Positions 51,339 to 59,080 of a DNA stretch of 64,000 nt are shown here, piece by piece. A model generated the notes under the pieces. It had not been told where the DNA came from. It saw nothing but the letters and a program-made list of their open reading frames with translations, and searched no databases. The position numbers and the translations under genes are program-made. How positions within the stretch are numbered: the stretch's first letter is position 1; every line of letters starts with the position of its first letter. Origin of the DNA: Actinomadura logoneensis (lineage in GTDB: Bacteria; Actinomycetota; Actinomycetes; Streptosporangiales; Streptosporangiaceae); NCBI RefSeq assembly GCF_003428695.1, contig NZ_QURH01000099.1:1-64000 (forward strand), read 5' to 3'.

Positions 51339-52259
51339 GTGGACGCGGCGATCATTCGGGCCGGTGGCGTTGACCTGACACATATTATTCAGGCGTGCGA
51401 TGAAGCTGGGATTGATGAAACGGTGATCATTGGCAGCGCCTTTGCTGATCAACTGATCGAGCGACCAGTGCCAGCAATTGTCATCGGCGTCCTGCGACCC
51501 ACCACGCTCGACGACGTTGATAACTCGGATCCCAATTCCGATAAATCTCTCACACTTACAAATTTTGAAGTTCTTCTTCGCGTCGGTAGGGCACTTGAGA
51601 AAGGGGCCGCTACTTGCCTAGTCGTACCACCTCCATTGCGGCCGCCCAAGGGAATTTCATCACTGACGGTCATATCTAGCCCAGTCGACGACTTTGAAAG
51701 TCTACGCCTACACCTCTGGGCATTGACCGCAGCTCAATCTCGCGAAGATAGTCAGTCGTCTTCGCAGGAACCGGACAAACGCTACATAGATCAGAACTAC
51801 TTCCTGCAATCATTGAGGGAGATTTCGCGAGGGAATGATCCGGGACGGCGGGCGATGCAAACAGAGCAACTAGCAGGTGAGCTTCTGCGAGCTGCCGGGG
51901 TTGCTTTCGCCGAACATTCCGAAATGAGCGCAGGCGATAGAGGGTACGACCTCGCAGTGCTGCCCGACCGTCTTTCGGGCGACATAACCTACATACAAAT
52001 AAAAGCCGGACGTTTGGACGAGAGGCGACTGCATGATGAGGAGCTGCGCCTCCGGGAAGCTGTACTAAGGCGACATTGCCAATATGGCGTGCTTATCTAT
52101 CATGATGCCGACGGGCGCAAACTGCCATCCAAGAGAGCTACGCCGCTGGTGGTCAGGATCGCCCTTGAAGACCTGATACACCGACTGGGAAACAAAGACT
52201 TTCGGCGCATCCTAAGCGAGGAGCTCGCCGAAGCAGCGGAGCGAGATCTAATATGGTGA
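51339..52259 (+). CDS. Two-domain protein: sensor-like N-terminus plus PD-(D/E)XK nuclease
   Basis: A 306-residue protein. Residues ~25-130 have an alternating alpha/beta pattern (TVIIGSAFADQL; AIVIGVL; LLRVGRALEKGAATCLVV; SLRLHLWAL) that could be a TIR-like or nucleotide-sensing fold. Residues ~170-300 carry a restriction-endonuclease core: Glu181 (GELLRAAG), Asp204 (RGYDLAVL) and Gln220-x-Lys222 (TYIQIKAG). GTG start with AGGGG upstream. Base composition and codon use are far more AT-rich than in the rest of the window, so it was acquired recently. It overlaps the next gene by 7 bp. Function as a DNA- or nucleotide-targeting defence effector is inferred. Confidence 0.72.
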   Translation: MDAAIIRAGGVDLTHIIQACDEAGIDETVIIGSAFADQLIERPVPAIVIGVLRPTTLDDVDNSDPNSDKSLTLTNFEVLLRVGRALEKGAATCLVVPPPLRPPKGISSLTVISSPVDDFESLRLHLWALTAAQSREDSQSSSQEPDKRYIDQNYFLQSLREISRGNDPGRRAMQTEQLAGELLRAAGVAFAEHSEMSAGDRGYDLAVLPDRLSGDITYIQIKAGRLDERRLHDEELRLREAVLRRHCQYGVLIYHDADGRKLPSKRATPLVVRIALEDLIHRLGNKDFRRILSEELAEAAERDLIW

Positions 52260-52792
52260 CGTATTCGGTCACTGTGATTAATTCGCTTCTCAGAACCTGC
52301 ATGAATACCTCGCTTGCAACCACCGACCGAGGCAGGGCATTCGAAGAACTATTCTGCTACCTGCTGGATCAGGTCCCGGGTTTGAGGACCCGCAGAAATG
52401 CACTCAATCACTACAATAGCGAAGAGATCGATATCGCGGTAGCCAACACGCGAATGTCGAATGGATTGGCCTGCTTTCCGCATCTATTTCTGGTCGAATG
52501 CAAAAACTGGAGTAATCCAGTCGACTCCTCAACCATTGCAGAATTCATCGACAAGCTCGAGAACCGTCGCATTGAACTTGGCGTGCTCGTTGTCGCCAAT
52601 GGAGTAACCGGCGATCCGGAAACACTTAAATCGGCTTACCATAAAGCAGCAATGGCCCAATCTCGAGGGCATCGTCTGATTGTTCTCTCGCTCGATGATC
52701 TCCTAAAGGCGTCAACTACGCGAGAGTTCACTGAGCTGTTGGTTGACCGGTTACTAGGTGTTGTAGTTTCCGGGACATTCCAGCTTCTGTAG
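52253..52792 (+). CDS. PD-(D/E)XK (Mrr-like) nuclease-fold protein
   Basis: A 179-residue protein with a restriction-endonuclease core: Glu31/32 (RAFEELFCYLL), Asp60 (EEIDIAV) and Glu82-x-Lys84 (LVECKNWSNPV), followed by KLENRRIELGVLVVANGVTG. This is the Mrr/type IV-like layout; all expected catalytic residues are present. The ATG lies inside the end of the preceding gene (7-bp overlap), so the two proteins are co-made. Low GC like its partner. There is no methyltransferase nearby, which argues against an ordinary type II system. Confidence 0.78.
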   Translation: MVTYSVTVINSLLRTCMNTSLATTDRGRAFEELFCYLLDQVPGLRTRRNALNHYNSEEIDIAVANTRMSNGLACFPHLFLVECKNWSNPVDSSTIAEFIDKLENRRIELGVLVVANGVTGDPETLKSAYHKAAMAQSRGHRLIVLSLDDLLKASTTREFTELLVDRLLGVVVSGTFQLL

Positions 52793-52837
52793 ATCACAAA
52801 CCCCCTCCAGCGAGCAGCAAGGCTCACCGAGCGCGAA

Positions 52838-52861
52838 CCAGGGGGCTGCGCCGCCCCCTGG
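52838..52861 (+). terminator. Hairpin terminator after the nuclease pair
   Basis: CCAGGGGGC (52838-52846) pairs perfectly with GCCCCCTGG (52853-52861), loop TGCGCC, 46 bases past the second nuclease stop. No T-run. Confidence 0.65.
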
Positions 52862-53001
52862 ACCCCCGCGAGCCGGGCCACTCATTCGCGCGGTTAGGTC
52901 TGTCACGAGGTTACGCGCCGTTCGCGCGAACGAGCACCCCGGAGCGGCGTGCGTCCGCGCGTAGAGTGCGGAGGCAAGCAACCCATCCGTTGGTTTAAAT
53001 G

Positions 53002-53550
53002 TCAGGTGGCGGAAGTGCGCAGGCCCACGGCGTCATGCTGCCAGAAGACGTCCGGGTAAACGAGAGCGCCTGTCATCCACGGCTCGTGAGCGGGCAACCT
53101 GATTGTCTGGAAAGCGGGCATCGGGGATCCGCAGAGACGGTTGCGAAAGCCTAAGGCACCGCCCGGAGAGAACCCCAAACGCGGATAGAAGTCAGGCTCC
53201 CCTTCCAGAATCACCACCGGAACCGACCTGGTTGTTAGGGCGTCCAGACCGCGCCGCACAAGAGCAGTCCCGATGCCTCGCCGTTGCCGGCTGGGCAAGA
53301 CTCCCAGCGGGCTCAGGACCTGCACCGGAACGAGCCGACGAGGAGCGTCTAGCCGACTCCCCGAGGACAGCACATGCCCGACGACCTGACCGACCTCCAC
53401 GGCAACCAAAGACAAACCGTCTTGTGGTATGAACCGCTCTCGCAGTGCTTCCAGCAAGGCGACCACGTGGTCACCCTGGCGGCCGAACGCCTGTAGATGC
53501 ACCTCTCGTACGGCCGCGTGATCACTAAGCCGTTCTTCGCGAAGATCCAC
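53002..53550 (-). CDS. GNAT-family N-acetyltransferase
   Basis: A 182-residue acetyltransferase: VDLREERLSDHAAVREVHLQAFG opens the fold, VLSPLGVLPSRQRRGIGTALVRRGL is the acetyl-CoA loop, and PVVILEGEPDFYPRLGFSPG matches the YhbS-like branch. The acceptor is unknown; antibiotic or protein targets are possible. I take GTG 53550 from the fold boundary; the in-frame extension upstream is not protein-like and there is no clear ribosome site. It lies at the right end of the AICE, facing the nuclease pair. Confidence 0.82.
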   Translation of the reverse strand: MDLREERLSDHAAVREVHLQAFGRQGDHVVALLEALRERFIPQDGLSLVAVEVGQVVGHVLSSGSRLDAPRRLVPVQVLSPLGVLPSRQRRGIGTALVRRGLDALTTRSVPVVILEGEPDFYPRLGFSPGGALGFRNRLCGSPMPAFQTIRLPAHEPWMTGALVYPDVFWQHDAVGLRTSAT

Positions 53551-53812
53551 CGGGGCACGTAGATGAACCAGTGGCAGAGGCGCATCAGATCTATTCTCAC
53601 GATGCTGGGTGGACGTGCTAACGGGATTGCTAACGGCGGGCCGGGACGGAGGTGGATCTTGTTCTTCAGACTCGTAATGAATCGCTCGATATCCAAGCCT
53701 CACCGGGCGCTTCCGATGCAGGGCCTCCGGACGACGCGTCCGACATCGGGCCCATCGGAGCGACATCCGAACGCACTGGAACCACCCGCGACACCGGAGG
53801 TACTGTCTGGAC

Positions 53813-54061
53813 GTGGACGAGGCAGAGCTGAGCGGAATGAGCTGGCGGAGCGAAGTACGCAAGCGACCTACCGCCGAGCAGGACCGGGACGCCCTGGCCC
53901 GTCTCATCGAGTACGACGCCGACCCATTCGAGGTCGAGCTGTACGAGCTGGCGACCGATCCGCGCACGCTGCTCGTGGACCGCGCCCAGCGGCGCCACGC
54001 GGGACAGCATGAGCGCCACGTCAGGCGGCTTAAGAGCCGAGGTCAACGCCCCCGCATGTGA
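53813..54061 (+). CDS. Small conserved element-end protein, unknown function
   Basis: An 82-residue, highly charged protein: SWRSEVRKRPTAEQDRDALARLIEYDADPFEVELYELATDPRTLLVD, then Arg/His-rich sequence. The folded-looking N-terminal part and its place beside attR suggest a real gene, and the GTG at 53813 is the likely start, but a GGAGG lies too far upstream (53796-53800) to be convincing. Its stop overlaps the first arm-type repeat. No family name can be given. Confidence 0.55.
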   Translation: MDEAELSGMSWRSEVRKRPTAEQDRDALARLIEYDADPFEVELYELATDPRTLLVDRAQRRHAGQHERHVRRLKSRGQRPRM

Positions 54062-54080
54062 CAGCAACGATGACAGCAAC
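54059..54080 (+). repeat. Paired 12-bp direct repeats near attR (candidate integrase arm sites)
   Basis: TGACAGCAACG at 54059 and TGACAGCAAC at 54071 mirror the pair beside attL (39854-39876), with the same spacing and orientation, 83 bases inside attR. Confidence 0.65.
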
Positions 54081-54163
54081 AGCGGGCACCGGCCGCCACC
54101 ACGAGGCCCCATCGAGCACCGTCCGACCTCGTGGGGCGTCCAGCCGGTAGGGGTGTTGCTCTA

Positions 54164-54208
54164 CCTGAAAAGCGGAAGGTCGGCGGTTCGACCCCGCCCC
54201 TGCCCACA
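54164..54208 (+). repeat. attR core (45 bp), partial tRNA-Phe copy
   Basis: Identical to 39760-39804. It contains only the 3' half of tRNA-Phe, so it is not a functional tRNA. Confidence 0.93.
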
Positions 54209-54292
54209 TCTTGCCTCTGACCAGCGAGAACACCGGTAACGGGTTGATCACCCCAGGTGTATACCGCTGGAACAGAGGAAAACTTTCCCACG

Positions 54293-55231
54293 ATGGGTAC
54301 GCATCGCAGGCGGCCCAAGAACCTGCAGGCGGGTTCCTACCAGGCCGCGATCAACTCCTTCGCCCTCCACCTCAACGCTGAGGGCAAATCCCCTAAGACG
54401 GTACGAACCTACGTCGAAGCGACGCAATGGTTCGCCGCCGCGCACCTCCGCGACAAGACCACCCACACCGACTGGGACGACGTCATCCCCGACGACGTCC
54501 GGGCCTGGATGGTCTGGCTGCTCGATACCTACTCCGACAGCTACGCGAACAACCAGTACCGGGCCCTCCAGCAGTTCTTCCGCTGGTGGTCCGAGGACGA
54601 GGAACTCCCGAACCCGATGGCCAAGCTCCGGCCCCCGGCCGTGGGCGAAAAGGTCGTCCCCGTCTTCACCGAGGAAGAGCTCAACAAGCTCCTGCGCGGC
54701 TGCGAGGGCCGGACGTTCGTCCAGCGTCGCGACTTCGCCATCCTGACGCTCTTCCGCTCGACCGGGCTCCGCCTCTCGGAGCTCGTCGGCATCAAGTACA
54801 ACCCCGAGGACCAGGACCGCAGCGACCTCGACCTGATGCGCCGCGAACTCCTGGTCACCGGCAAGGGCAACAAGCAGCGCATCGTCCGCTTCGGCCACGG
54901 AGCGGCCCGCGCCGTCGACCGCTACATCCGCGTCCGCGCCAAGCACACCGCGTCCAACCGTGCCCTCTGGCTCGGCGCCAACAACCGCCCGCCCATGACG
55001 GCGAACGACGTCTACCAGATGGTCGCCCGACGCGGTGAGGAGTGCGGCGTCGCCGTCAACCCGCACAAGTTCCGCCACCACTTCTCGCACACCTGGCTCG
55101 ACCGGGGCGGCGCCGAAGGCGACCTGATGGAACTCAACGGCTGGACGTCCCCGCAGATGCTCCGCCGCTACGGCAAGAGCGCCGCCAGCAAACGCGCCCG
55201 CCGCACCTACGACCGCATCATGGAGGACTGA
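54293..55231 (+). CDS. Tyrosine recombinase (second integrase)
   Basis: A 312-residue recombinase with a SAM-like core-binding domain (residues ~15-100) and a catalytic domain: Arg160 (STGLRLSELVG), His258-x-x-Arg261 (NPHKFRHHF), Trp284 in place of the second His (LNGWTS) and Tyr293 (RRYGKS). It has no N-terminal arm-binding domain, like Xer or integron-type enzymes, and is unlike the AICE integrase. It starts 85 bp beyond attR. ATG 54293 lacks a well-placed ribosome site; GTG 54257 is possible. A strong terminator follows. Confidence 0.92.
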   Translation: MGTHRRRPKNLQAGSYQAAINSFALHLNAEGKSPKTVRTYVEATQWFAAAHLRDKTTHTDWDDVIPDDVRAWMVWLLDTYSDSYANNQYRALQQFFRWWSEDEELPNPMAKLRPPAVGEKVVPVFTEEELNKLLRGCEGRTFVQRRDFAILTLFRSTGLRLSELVGIKYNPEDQDRSDLDLMRRELLVTGKGNKQRIVRFGHGAARAVDRYIRVRAKHTASNRALWLGANNRPPMTANDVYQMVARRGEECGVAVNPHKFRHHFSHTWLDRGGAEGDLMELNGWTSPQMLRRYGKSAASKRARRTYDRIMED

Positions 55232-55240
55232 GCAGGAACG

Positions 55241-55272
55241 CGAAGGCCCCGGGCATCCGCCCGGGGCCTTCG
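55241..55272. terminator. Strong hairpin terminator between convergent genes
   Basis: Perfect 14-base arms CGAAGGCCCCGGGC / complement with loop ATCC, 9 bases after the recombinase stop and just before the stop of the gene at 55277-55507; probably bidirectional. Confidence 0.85.
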
Positions 55273-55276
55273 TCGT

Positions 55277-55507
55277 TCACCGCTTCCGTCTCGCCTGCGC
55301 CGACCGTTTGGCTAGACGCAGCATGTAAGCCCGTTTCGCATGCTCGGCCCGCTGCCGCCGCTCCGCGGGAGCGAGCTGCTCGTCCGGATCAACCTCGCGC
55401 TCGAAGCGAGCGAGGAAGGCGTCACGGGCGGGCTGGGTCCGTTTCTTGCGGTCGTGCGTTCTGCTCCAGGAGGTCAGGGCGGCGATGCGCTTGTCGATAC
55501 TGCTCAC
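55277..55507 (-). CDS. Small basic helical protein, unknown function
   Basis: A 76-residue protein, strongly charged and helical: SSIDKRIAALTSWSRTHDRKKRTQPARDAFLARFEREVDPDEQL, then HAKRAYMLRLAKRSAQARRKR. AGGTGA lies 5 bases before GTG 55507; GTG 55522 is an alternative. Similar short proteins are common in actinomycetes without known role. It converges with the recombinase. Confidence 0.68.
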   Translation of the reverse strand: MSSIDKRIAALTSWSRTHDRKKRTQPARDAFLARFEREVDPDEQLAPAERRQRAEHAKRAYMLRLAKRSAQARRKR

Positions 55508-55586
55508 AATCACCTGCTTCACGAGTCGTCGCGCCGCTCACGAACGACCCCCCGCCGTCGTAAGCGCACGCGGGTGGACAGCCGGT

Positions 55587-55880
55587 TCAGTTCTCGCTGG
55601 CAGTGGACGCAGCGCCAGACCGAGCCCGGCGCTGCGCACGGTATCCCGCACCCTTCTTCGGCTCGGGTTCTTTGGGGACGGACAGCTCCGGCTCACGATG
55701 CGGTTGCCGAAGGACCTCGCGAACGGCTTCCCAGGAGTACCGGAAGTCCTTGCCGGTCTTGAGCGCGGGGGTCTGCCCGGCGTTGGCCATCCGCCGGACG
55801 GTCTGCGCCGACAACCCCAACTTCGCCGCCAGCTCCGCGGTGGTCAGCACATCGGGATCACGGCCTGCTTGCTCAGACAT
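55587..55880 (-). CDS. Excisionase-type helix-turn-helix protein
   Basis: A 97-residue protein. Residues ~10-60 form the MerR-like winged helix of excisionases (LTTAELAAKLGLSAQTVRRMANAGQTPALKTGKDFRYSWEAV); the rest is a basic Pro/Lys tail. It may be the directionality factor of the neighbouring recombinase or a small regulator. An upstream extension is open, but ATG 55880 fits the domain. Confidence 0.85.
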   Translation of the reverse strand: MSEQAGRDPDVLTTAELAAKLGLSAQTVRRMANAGQTPALKTGKDFRYSWEAVREVLRQPHREPELSVPKEPEPKKGAGYRAQRRARSGAASTASEN

Positions 55881-56038
55881 CAACGCACTCCAGGTCAGCG
55901 AACGAGGCACTCAGCAGCACACTCTCCGACTACTTAACAAAGCTTGAAGCTGTTTGCGCTCCAACATTGCCACGCTGAGTAGTCGCTCCACAACCATCGT
56001 GGGACGTGGCCATGAGAGTTGGAGGCTCGGACTTCCGT

Positions 56039-56842
56039 TTAGGTCTGGTCTGGCTGCGGATCGCTTTCCAGGCGGAACACGATCGGGTCCGGGTGCGGCG
56101 GGAGCGGCCTCGCGGACTGTTCGCGGTGCTCAGCCATGGCCTGCTCCACTTGTTCCCGGGTGATCTCCTTGTAGGTGCGTTCGCCAGTGGCGTCCGTGCT
56201 GTGGATAACGACGCTGGTCCATTCCTGGTCGGGGATGGTGACGATCCCGGCGGTGTAGGTGGCGCTCTCCAGCATCTCGGCAGTGACACGGACGCCGGTG
56301 AGTTCCTCGGCCAGTGCGAACAGCCCGGGAGTGCCCAAGTCTCGGTCGTCACTGTCGAGGTCATAGCCGACCCGCTGCATGACTTCCAGCAGTGCGTCGG
56401 GAGTGCTGCCGGAACGCTCTCGAGGCCATTCGAAAGCGGTGCGCTTCTCTCCGTCCTGCCACCAGTGGAAGTAGGTGATGGCCTTGGCGTTGCGGAAGTG
56501 CGAGATGGCCTGCGTCCCAGCGGACGCCGGCCCCATGAACCGGTCGTCGATGCCGAGGCTGCCGTTGACCTCCAGAGCCAGCGTCCAGGGGCCGTCCGAG
56601 CCAGGAACCGACGCTGCACCCACCAACATGTAGTCGCCGTACACCACTTGACCGTCTTGGAACTCCTCGTCCAGGTCGGCGTAGGCCTCCAGGCCCTGGA
56701 ACTCACCCTGGACATCAGCGCCGAGCCGCGCCAGGAACTCGGCGGGAGCCAGCCCCTGGATCAGAGAGAGGCAGTACGACTCAGAGAGCCAGCCACGCCG
56801 GAAGTCACTGAACCAGGCATAGTCAGAGGTCGAGGCAGTCAT
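56039..56842 (-). CDS. DUF6461 domain protein
   Basis: A 267-residue protein beginning YAWFSDFRRGWLSESYCLSLIQGLAPAEFLARLGAD, the DUF6461 opening, followed by a long alpha/beta domain with GPWTLALEVNGSLGIDDRFM and HWWQDGEKRTAFEWPRERSG. Members are common near XRE-DUF397 genes in actinomycetes; none has a proven role. It is the last gene of a leftward series XRE-DUF397-DUF397-DUF6461 and follows the second DUF397 gene by 38 bp. Confidence 0.82.
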   Translation of the reverse strand: MTASTSDYAWFSDFRRGWLSESYCLSLIQGLAPAEFLARLGADVQGEFQGLEAYADLDEEFQDGQVVYGDYMLVGAASVPGSDGPWTLALEVNGSLGIDDRFMGPASAGTQAISHFRNAKAITYFHWWQDGEKRTAFEWPRERSGSTPDALLEVMQRVGYDLDSDDRDLGTPGLFALAEELTGVRVTAEMLESATYTAGIVTIPDQEWTSVVIHSTDATGERTYKEITREQVEQAMAEHREQSARPLPPHPDPIVFRLESDPQPDQT

Positions 56843-56880
56843 GGCGCCGGATACTGCCACCAGGCACCGACACCATCACA

Positions 56881-57081
56881 TCAGCCGTTCGCCCGCGCTC
56901 CCAGGGAGTGCAGCAACGCGCGCCAGGCAATGGGCGTCACGAGCAGGGTCCCGACGTCCGTGGCTTTCGAGTCGCGGATGGGCACGTGCGAGGCGACGGC
57001 CGCGACCTCTACGCACTCTCGCGTGGCGTCGCTTCTGGAGCTCTTTCGCCAACTCGCGCCGGAGAGGTCAAGGCCGTCCAC
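56881..57081 (-). CDS. DUF397 domain protein
   Basis: A 66-residue protein with the DUF397 pattern: LDLSGASWRKSSRSDATRECVEVAAVASHVPIRDSKATD...AWRALL. GAGGGGG stands 6 bases before GTG 57081. It is the second of two DUF397 paralogues behind the XRE regulator at 57353-58219; the two are similar through the WRKSS...CVEVA...IRDSKA core, a tandem duplication. Confidence 0.9.
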   Translation of the reverse strand: MDGLDLSGASWRKSSRSDATRECVEVAAVASHVPIRDSKATDVGTLLVTPIAWRALLHSLGARANG

Positions 57082-57162
57082 TCTGCGACCCCCTCGGTCA
57101 TGCAGGCATGTGCTCCTTCGCCGCGCCAGCGATGAGGCGGAGGAGGTGAACGTGAATCCCTG

Positions 57163-57369
57163 TCAGTCGTTCGTCAGGTGTCCCACGGAGTGCAGCAGCG
57201 CGCGCCACGCAGTGGGAGTGACGAAGAGAGCGCCCGAGTCCGGCGCCTTTGAGTCGCGAAGGGCGATGAACCTGGAGACAGGTGCCACTTCGACGCAGTC
57301 ACTGTCCGTGCTCCCACTCCAACTCGACTTGCGCCAGCGAGCTTCGGAGAGATCAACGTGAGGACTCAT
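57163..57369 (-). CDS. DUF397 domain protein
   Basis: A 68-residue DUF397 protein (VDLSEARWRKSSWSGSTDSDCVEVAPVSRFIALRDSKAPD...AWRALL). Its ATG at 57369 lies inside the last codons of the XRE-DUF5753 gene (17-bp overlap), so the two are translationally coupled and presumably work as partners. Confidence 0.92.
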   Translation of the reverse strand: MSPHVDLSEARWRKSSWSGSTDSDCVEVAPVSRFIALRDSKAPDSGALFVTPTAWRALLHSVGHLTND

Positions 57370-58219
57370 AAGACTGCCGGTACTCCTCTGCGAGGTCCTC
57401 GATCAAGGCCAGCGAGTCGTCCTCGGAGAGCGCTTGATCAGTCAGCCAGTCGAACCTCACCGTACAACGAGCAACCTGTTCCACATCCTCGATGAAGATC
57501 TCGCCCGCGACTCCGCCGACGTAGACGACATCGGGGTCGAAGGCCCCCTCAAAGCCCAGGATGACGAAGGACCCGTTCAGTCCGCTGTGCTCGCCCGCGC
57601 TCGCGGGGAGCACTCGGAGACTGACGTTGGGCTTGCGAGCCGCGTCAGCAAGCGCGTCGAGTTGGCGGGCCATGACCGATGCACCTCCGACAGGACGCCG
57701 AAGAAGCGCTTCGTCGAGCACGGCCGTGAACTGTGGACCGTCCTGGCGTTCGAGGACGGCCTTCCGAGCCATACGCGCCTGAAGTCGCCGCAGTTGGACG
57801 GCCTCAGGTTCGTCCTTGCTGCCCGCACGAATCACGGCAAGCGCGTAGTCGCTGGTCTGGAGGAGGCCAGGCACTGTCTGGACCTGCCATGTGCGGATGC
57901 TGCCCGCGTCATCCTCCAACTCGGCGAAGGACCCGGTCAGCACGTCGTTGAACGCCGACCACCAACCCCTCTTGCGGACGTGCTTCGCCAGCTCCACCAG
58001 GGCGAGCTTCATCGCCTCGTCGCCGCCGTAGAGATCAAGCATCGCTTCGACATCCGAGGGCCTCGGCCTTGTTTTGGCCGTCTCGAACCGCACAAGTTTT
58101 GGGCGGCTCCACCCGAGCGCCGCAGCGGCCCGTTCCATCGTCACACCCGCGCGCTCGCGTTCTTGACGAAGCTGGCGGGCCAGACGTCGATGCCTGACGG
58201 TCGGGCTCTGCTCGGTCAT
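57353..58219 (-). CDS. XRE-family regulator with DUF5753 domain
   Basis: A 288-residue protein. The HTH (RRLARQLRQERERAGVTMERAAAALGWSRPKLVRFE) fills residues ~10-70; the DUF5753 part follows (VPGLLQTSDYALAVI; FTAVLDEALLRRPVGG; VSLRVLPASAGEHSGLNGSFVILGFEG). It is coupled to its DUF397 partner by overlap. It is the same regulator class as 26939-27811 but diverged, so the window has two independent XRE-DUF397 units. Confidence 0.93.
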   Translation of the reverse strand: MTEQSPTVRHRRLARQLRQERERAGVTMERAAAALGWSRPKLVRFETAKTRPRPSDVEAMLDLYGGDEAMKLALVELAKHVRKRGWWSAFNDVLTGSFAELEDDAGSIRTWQVQTVPGLLQTSDYALAVIRAGSKDEPEAVQLRRLQARMARKAVLERQDGPQFTAVLDEALLRRPVGGASVMARQLDALADAARKPNVSLRVLPASAGEHSGLNGSFVILGFEGAFDPDVVYVGGVAGEIFIEDVEQVARCTVRFDWLTDQALSEDDSLALIEDLAEEYRQSYESSR

Positions 58220-58495
58220 GGCGTGAAGCCTTACACAGTCGCGTGATCGTTTTGGCTGATCAACTCAAGAATGTCACGCCCGAATCTGAACAAGTGCATG
58301 GACAGGTGAGCGATCGAAGGCGCATGATTGCGCCACAACTCAATGACTCAACGTGTCGATCTAGATCCACTGGGTGAGATGAGGCAAGCCATCCGCCCCG
58401 AGGGACCGAGGAAGGAGTGCCCCGCCAGAGGAGGCGGTCCCGGCCGGTGCTGGCACACCGACCGGGACCTTGATCGGATTCTGGAGATCCAACCA

Positions 58496-59080
58496 ATGCA
58501 CAATCGTACGAATCCCCCGGGTGTGGGGACAGTCCAACCCGCGGGCTCGTCCCCGCCAGCCCCCGTTCGCTTTCCGCACGCGGGTGCCTCTTCTCTGAGC
58601 CAGTCGCCTTGGGTAAGGCACGAACCTGACCCGGAGCGTGTGCTCGCCGAGCTGCACGCCCGCAATCCCGCGCTTGTCGCATGGTGGGGAGAGTGGACGG
58701 GGAGCTACTGGCACCTCGACCAGGAGCCGGACGGTACGTTCCGCCTCTTGGAAGCGGCCACGGCTGAGGAGCTGCATGCTCAGCTCGTCGTCCTCGCACG
58801 ACGGACGGAGTGGCGTCCTGCTTGGTCGTCAGTTCCTCAGCCGTCGGCTGCGGCTTCCCAGCGCGTCCCGAGCACCTCGGCGAGGTGCGTCCCGACTCCG
58901 AGGACAAGGGACGTCCCGGCACCTCCCAAGCCTCGGCCGCGCGGGTTGCTCTCCCGGCTTCTGCGCAGGTTCACAGGACGGCGCCGCCTCGAGCATCCTG
59001 CCAAGGTCGGCTCGTGCAGGAAGGCGTGCTGCGTCCCGAGCCAGCGCGGGCGGCGGGACGGGCGGGATGTGCCGTGCTGA
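58496..59080 (+). CDS. Aromatic-motif protein related to the AICE cargo gene at 48927
   Basis: A 194-residue protein. A Pro-rich N-terminus leads to a folded core: DPERVLAELHARNPALVAWWGEWTGSYWHL...FRLLEAATAEELHAQLVVL, sharing W(W/Y)GxxTGxxW and the L.EA.T..EL pattern with the small protein at 48927-49151. A basic, Arg-rich tail of ~85 residues follows. GGAG stands 9 bases before ATG 58496. Its stop overlaps the HATPase start by 7 bp. Function unknown. Confidence 0.7.
   Translation: MHNRTNPPGVGTVQPAGSSPPAPVRFPHAGASSLSQSPWVRHEPDPERVLAELHARNPALVAWWGEWTGSYWHLDQEPDGTFRLLEAATAEELHAQLVVLARRTEWRPAWSSVPQPSAAASQRVPSTSARCVPTPRTRDVPAPPKPRPRGLLSRLLRRFTGRRRLEHPAKVGSCRKACCVPSQRGRRDGRDVPC

Larger units (their letters stand above)
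39760..54208. mobile_element. AICE (actinobacterial integrative and conjugative element) in tRNA-Phe
   Basis: About 14.4 kb between exact 45-bp direct repeats (attL 39760-39804, attR 54164-54208). From the left it carries the integrase, Xis and RepSA-type Rep, small Spd-like genes, the Tra translocase, an SCO3933-family protein and a divergent GntR regulator, the standard AICE set for excision, rolling-circle replication and double-stranded transfer. The right third is cargo: HTH-kinase fusions, small proteins, a low-GC nuclease pair and a GNAT. All core genes look intact. Confidence 0.93.

Noticed and set aside
53563-54012. 149-codon + strand frame near the AICE right end
   Set aside because: Low-complexity Arg/Pro sequence overlapping the GNAT region in antisense and the small gene at 53813 in another frame.
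54164-54208. Second tRNA-Phe gene
   Set aside because: Only the 3' half of the tRNA is present; it is the attR repeat.
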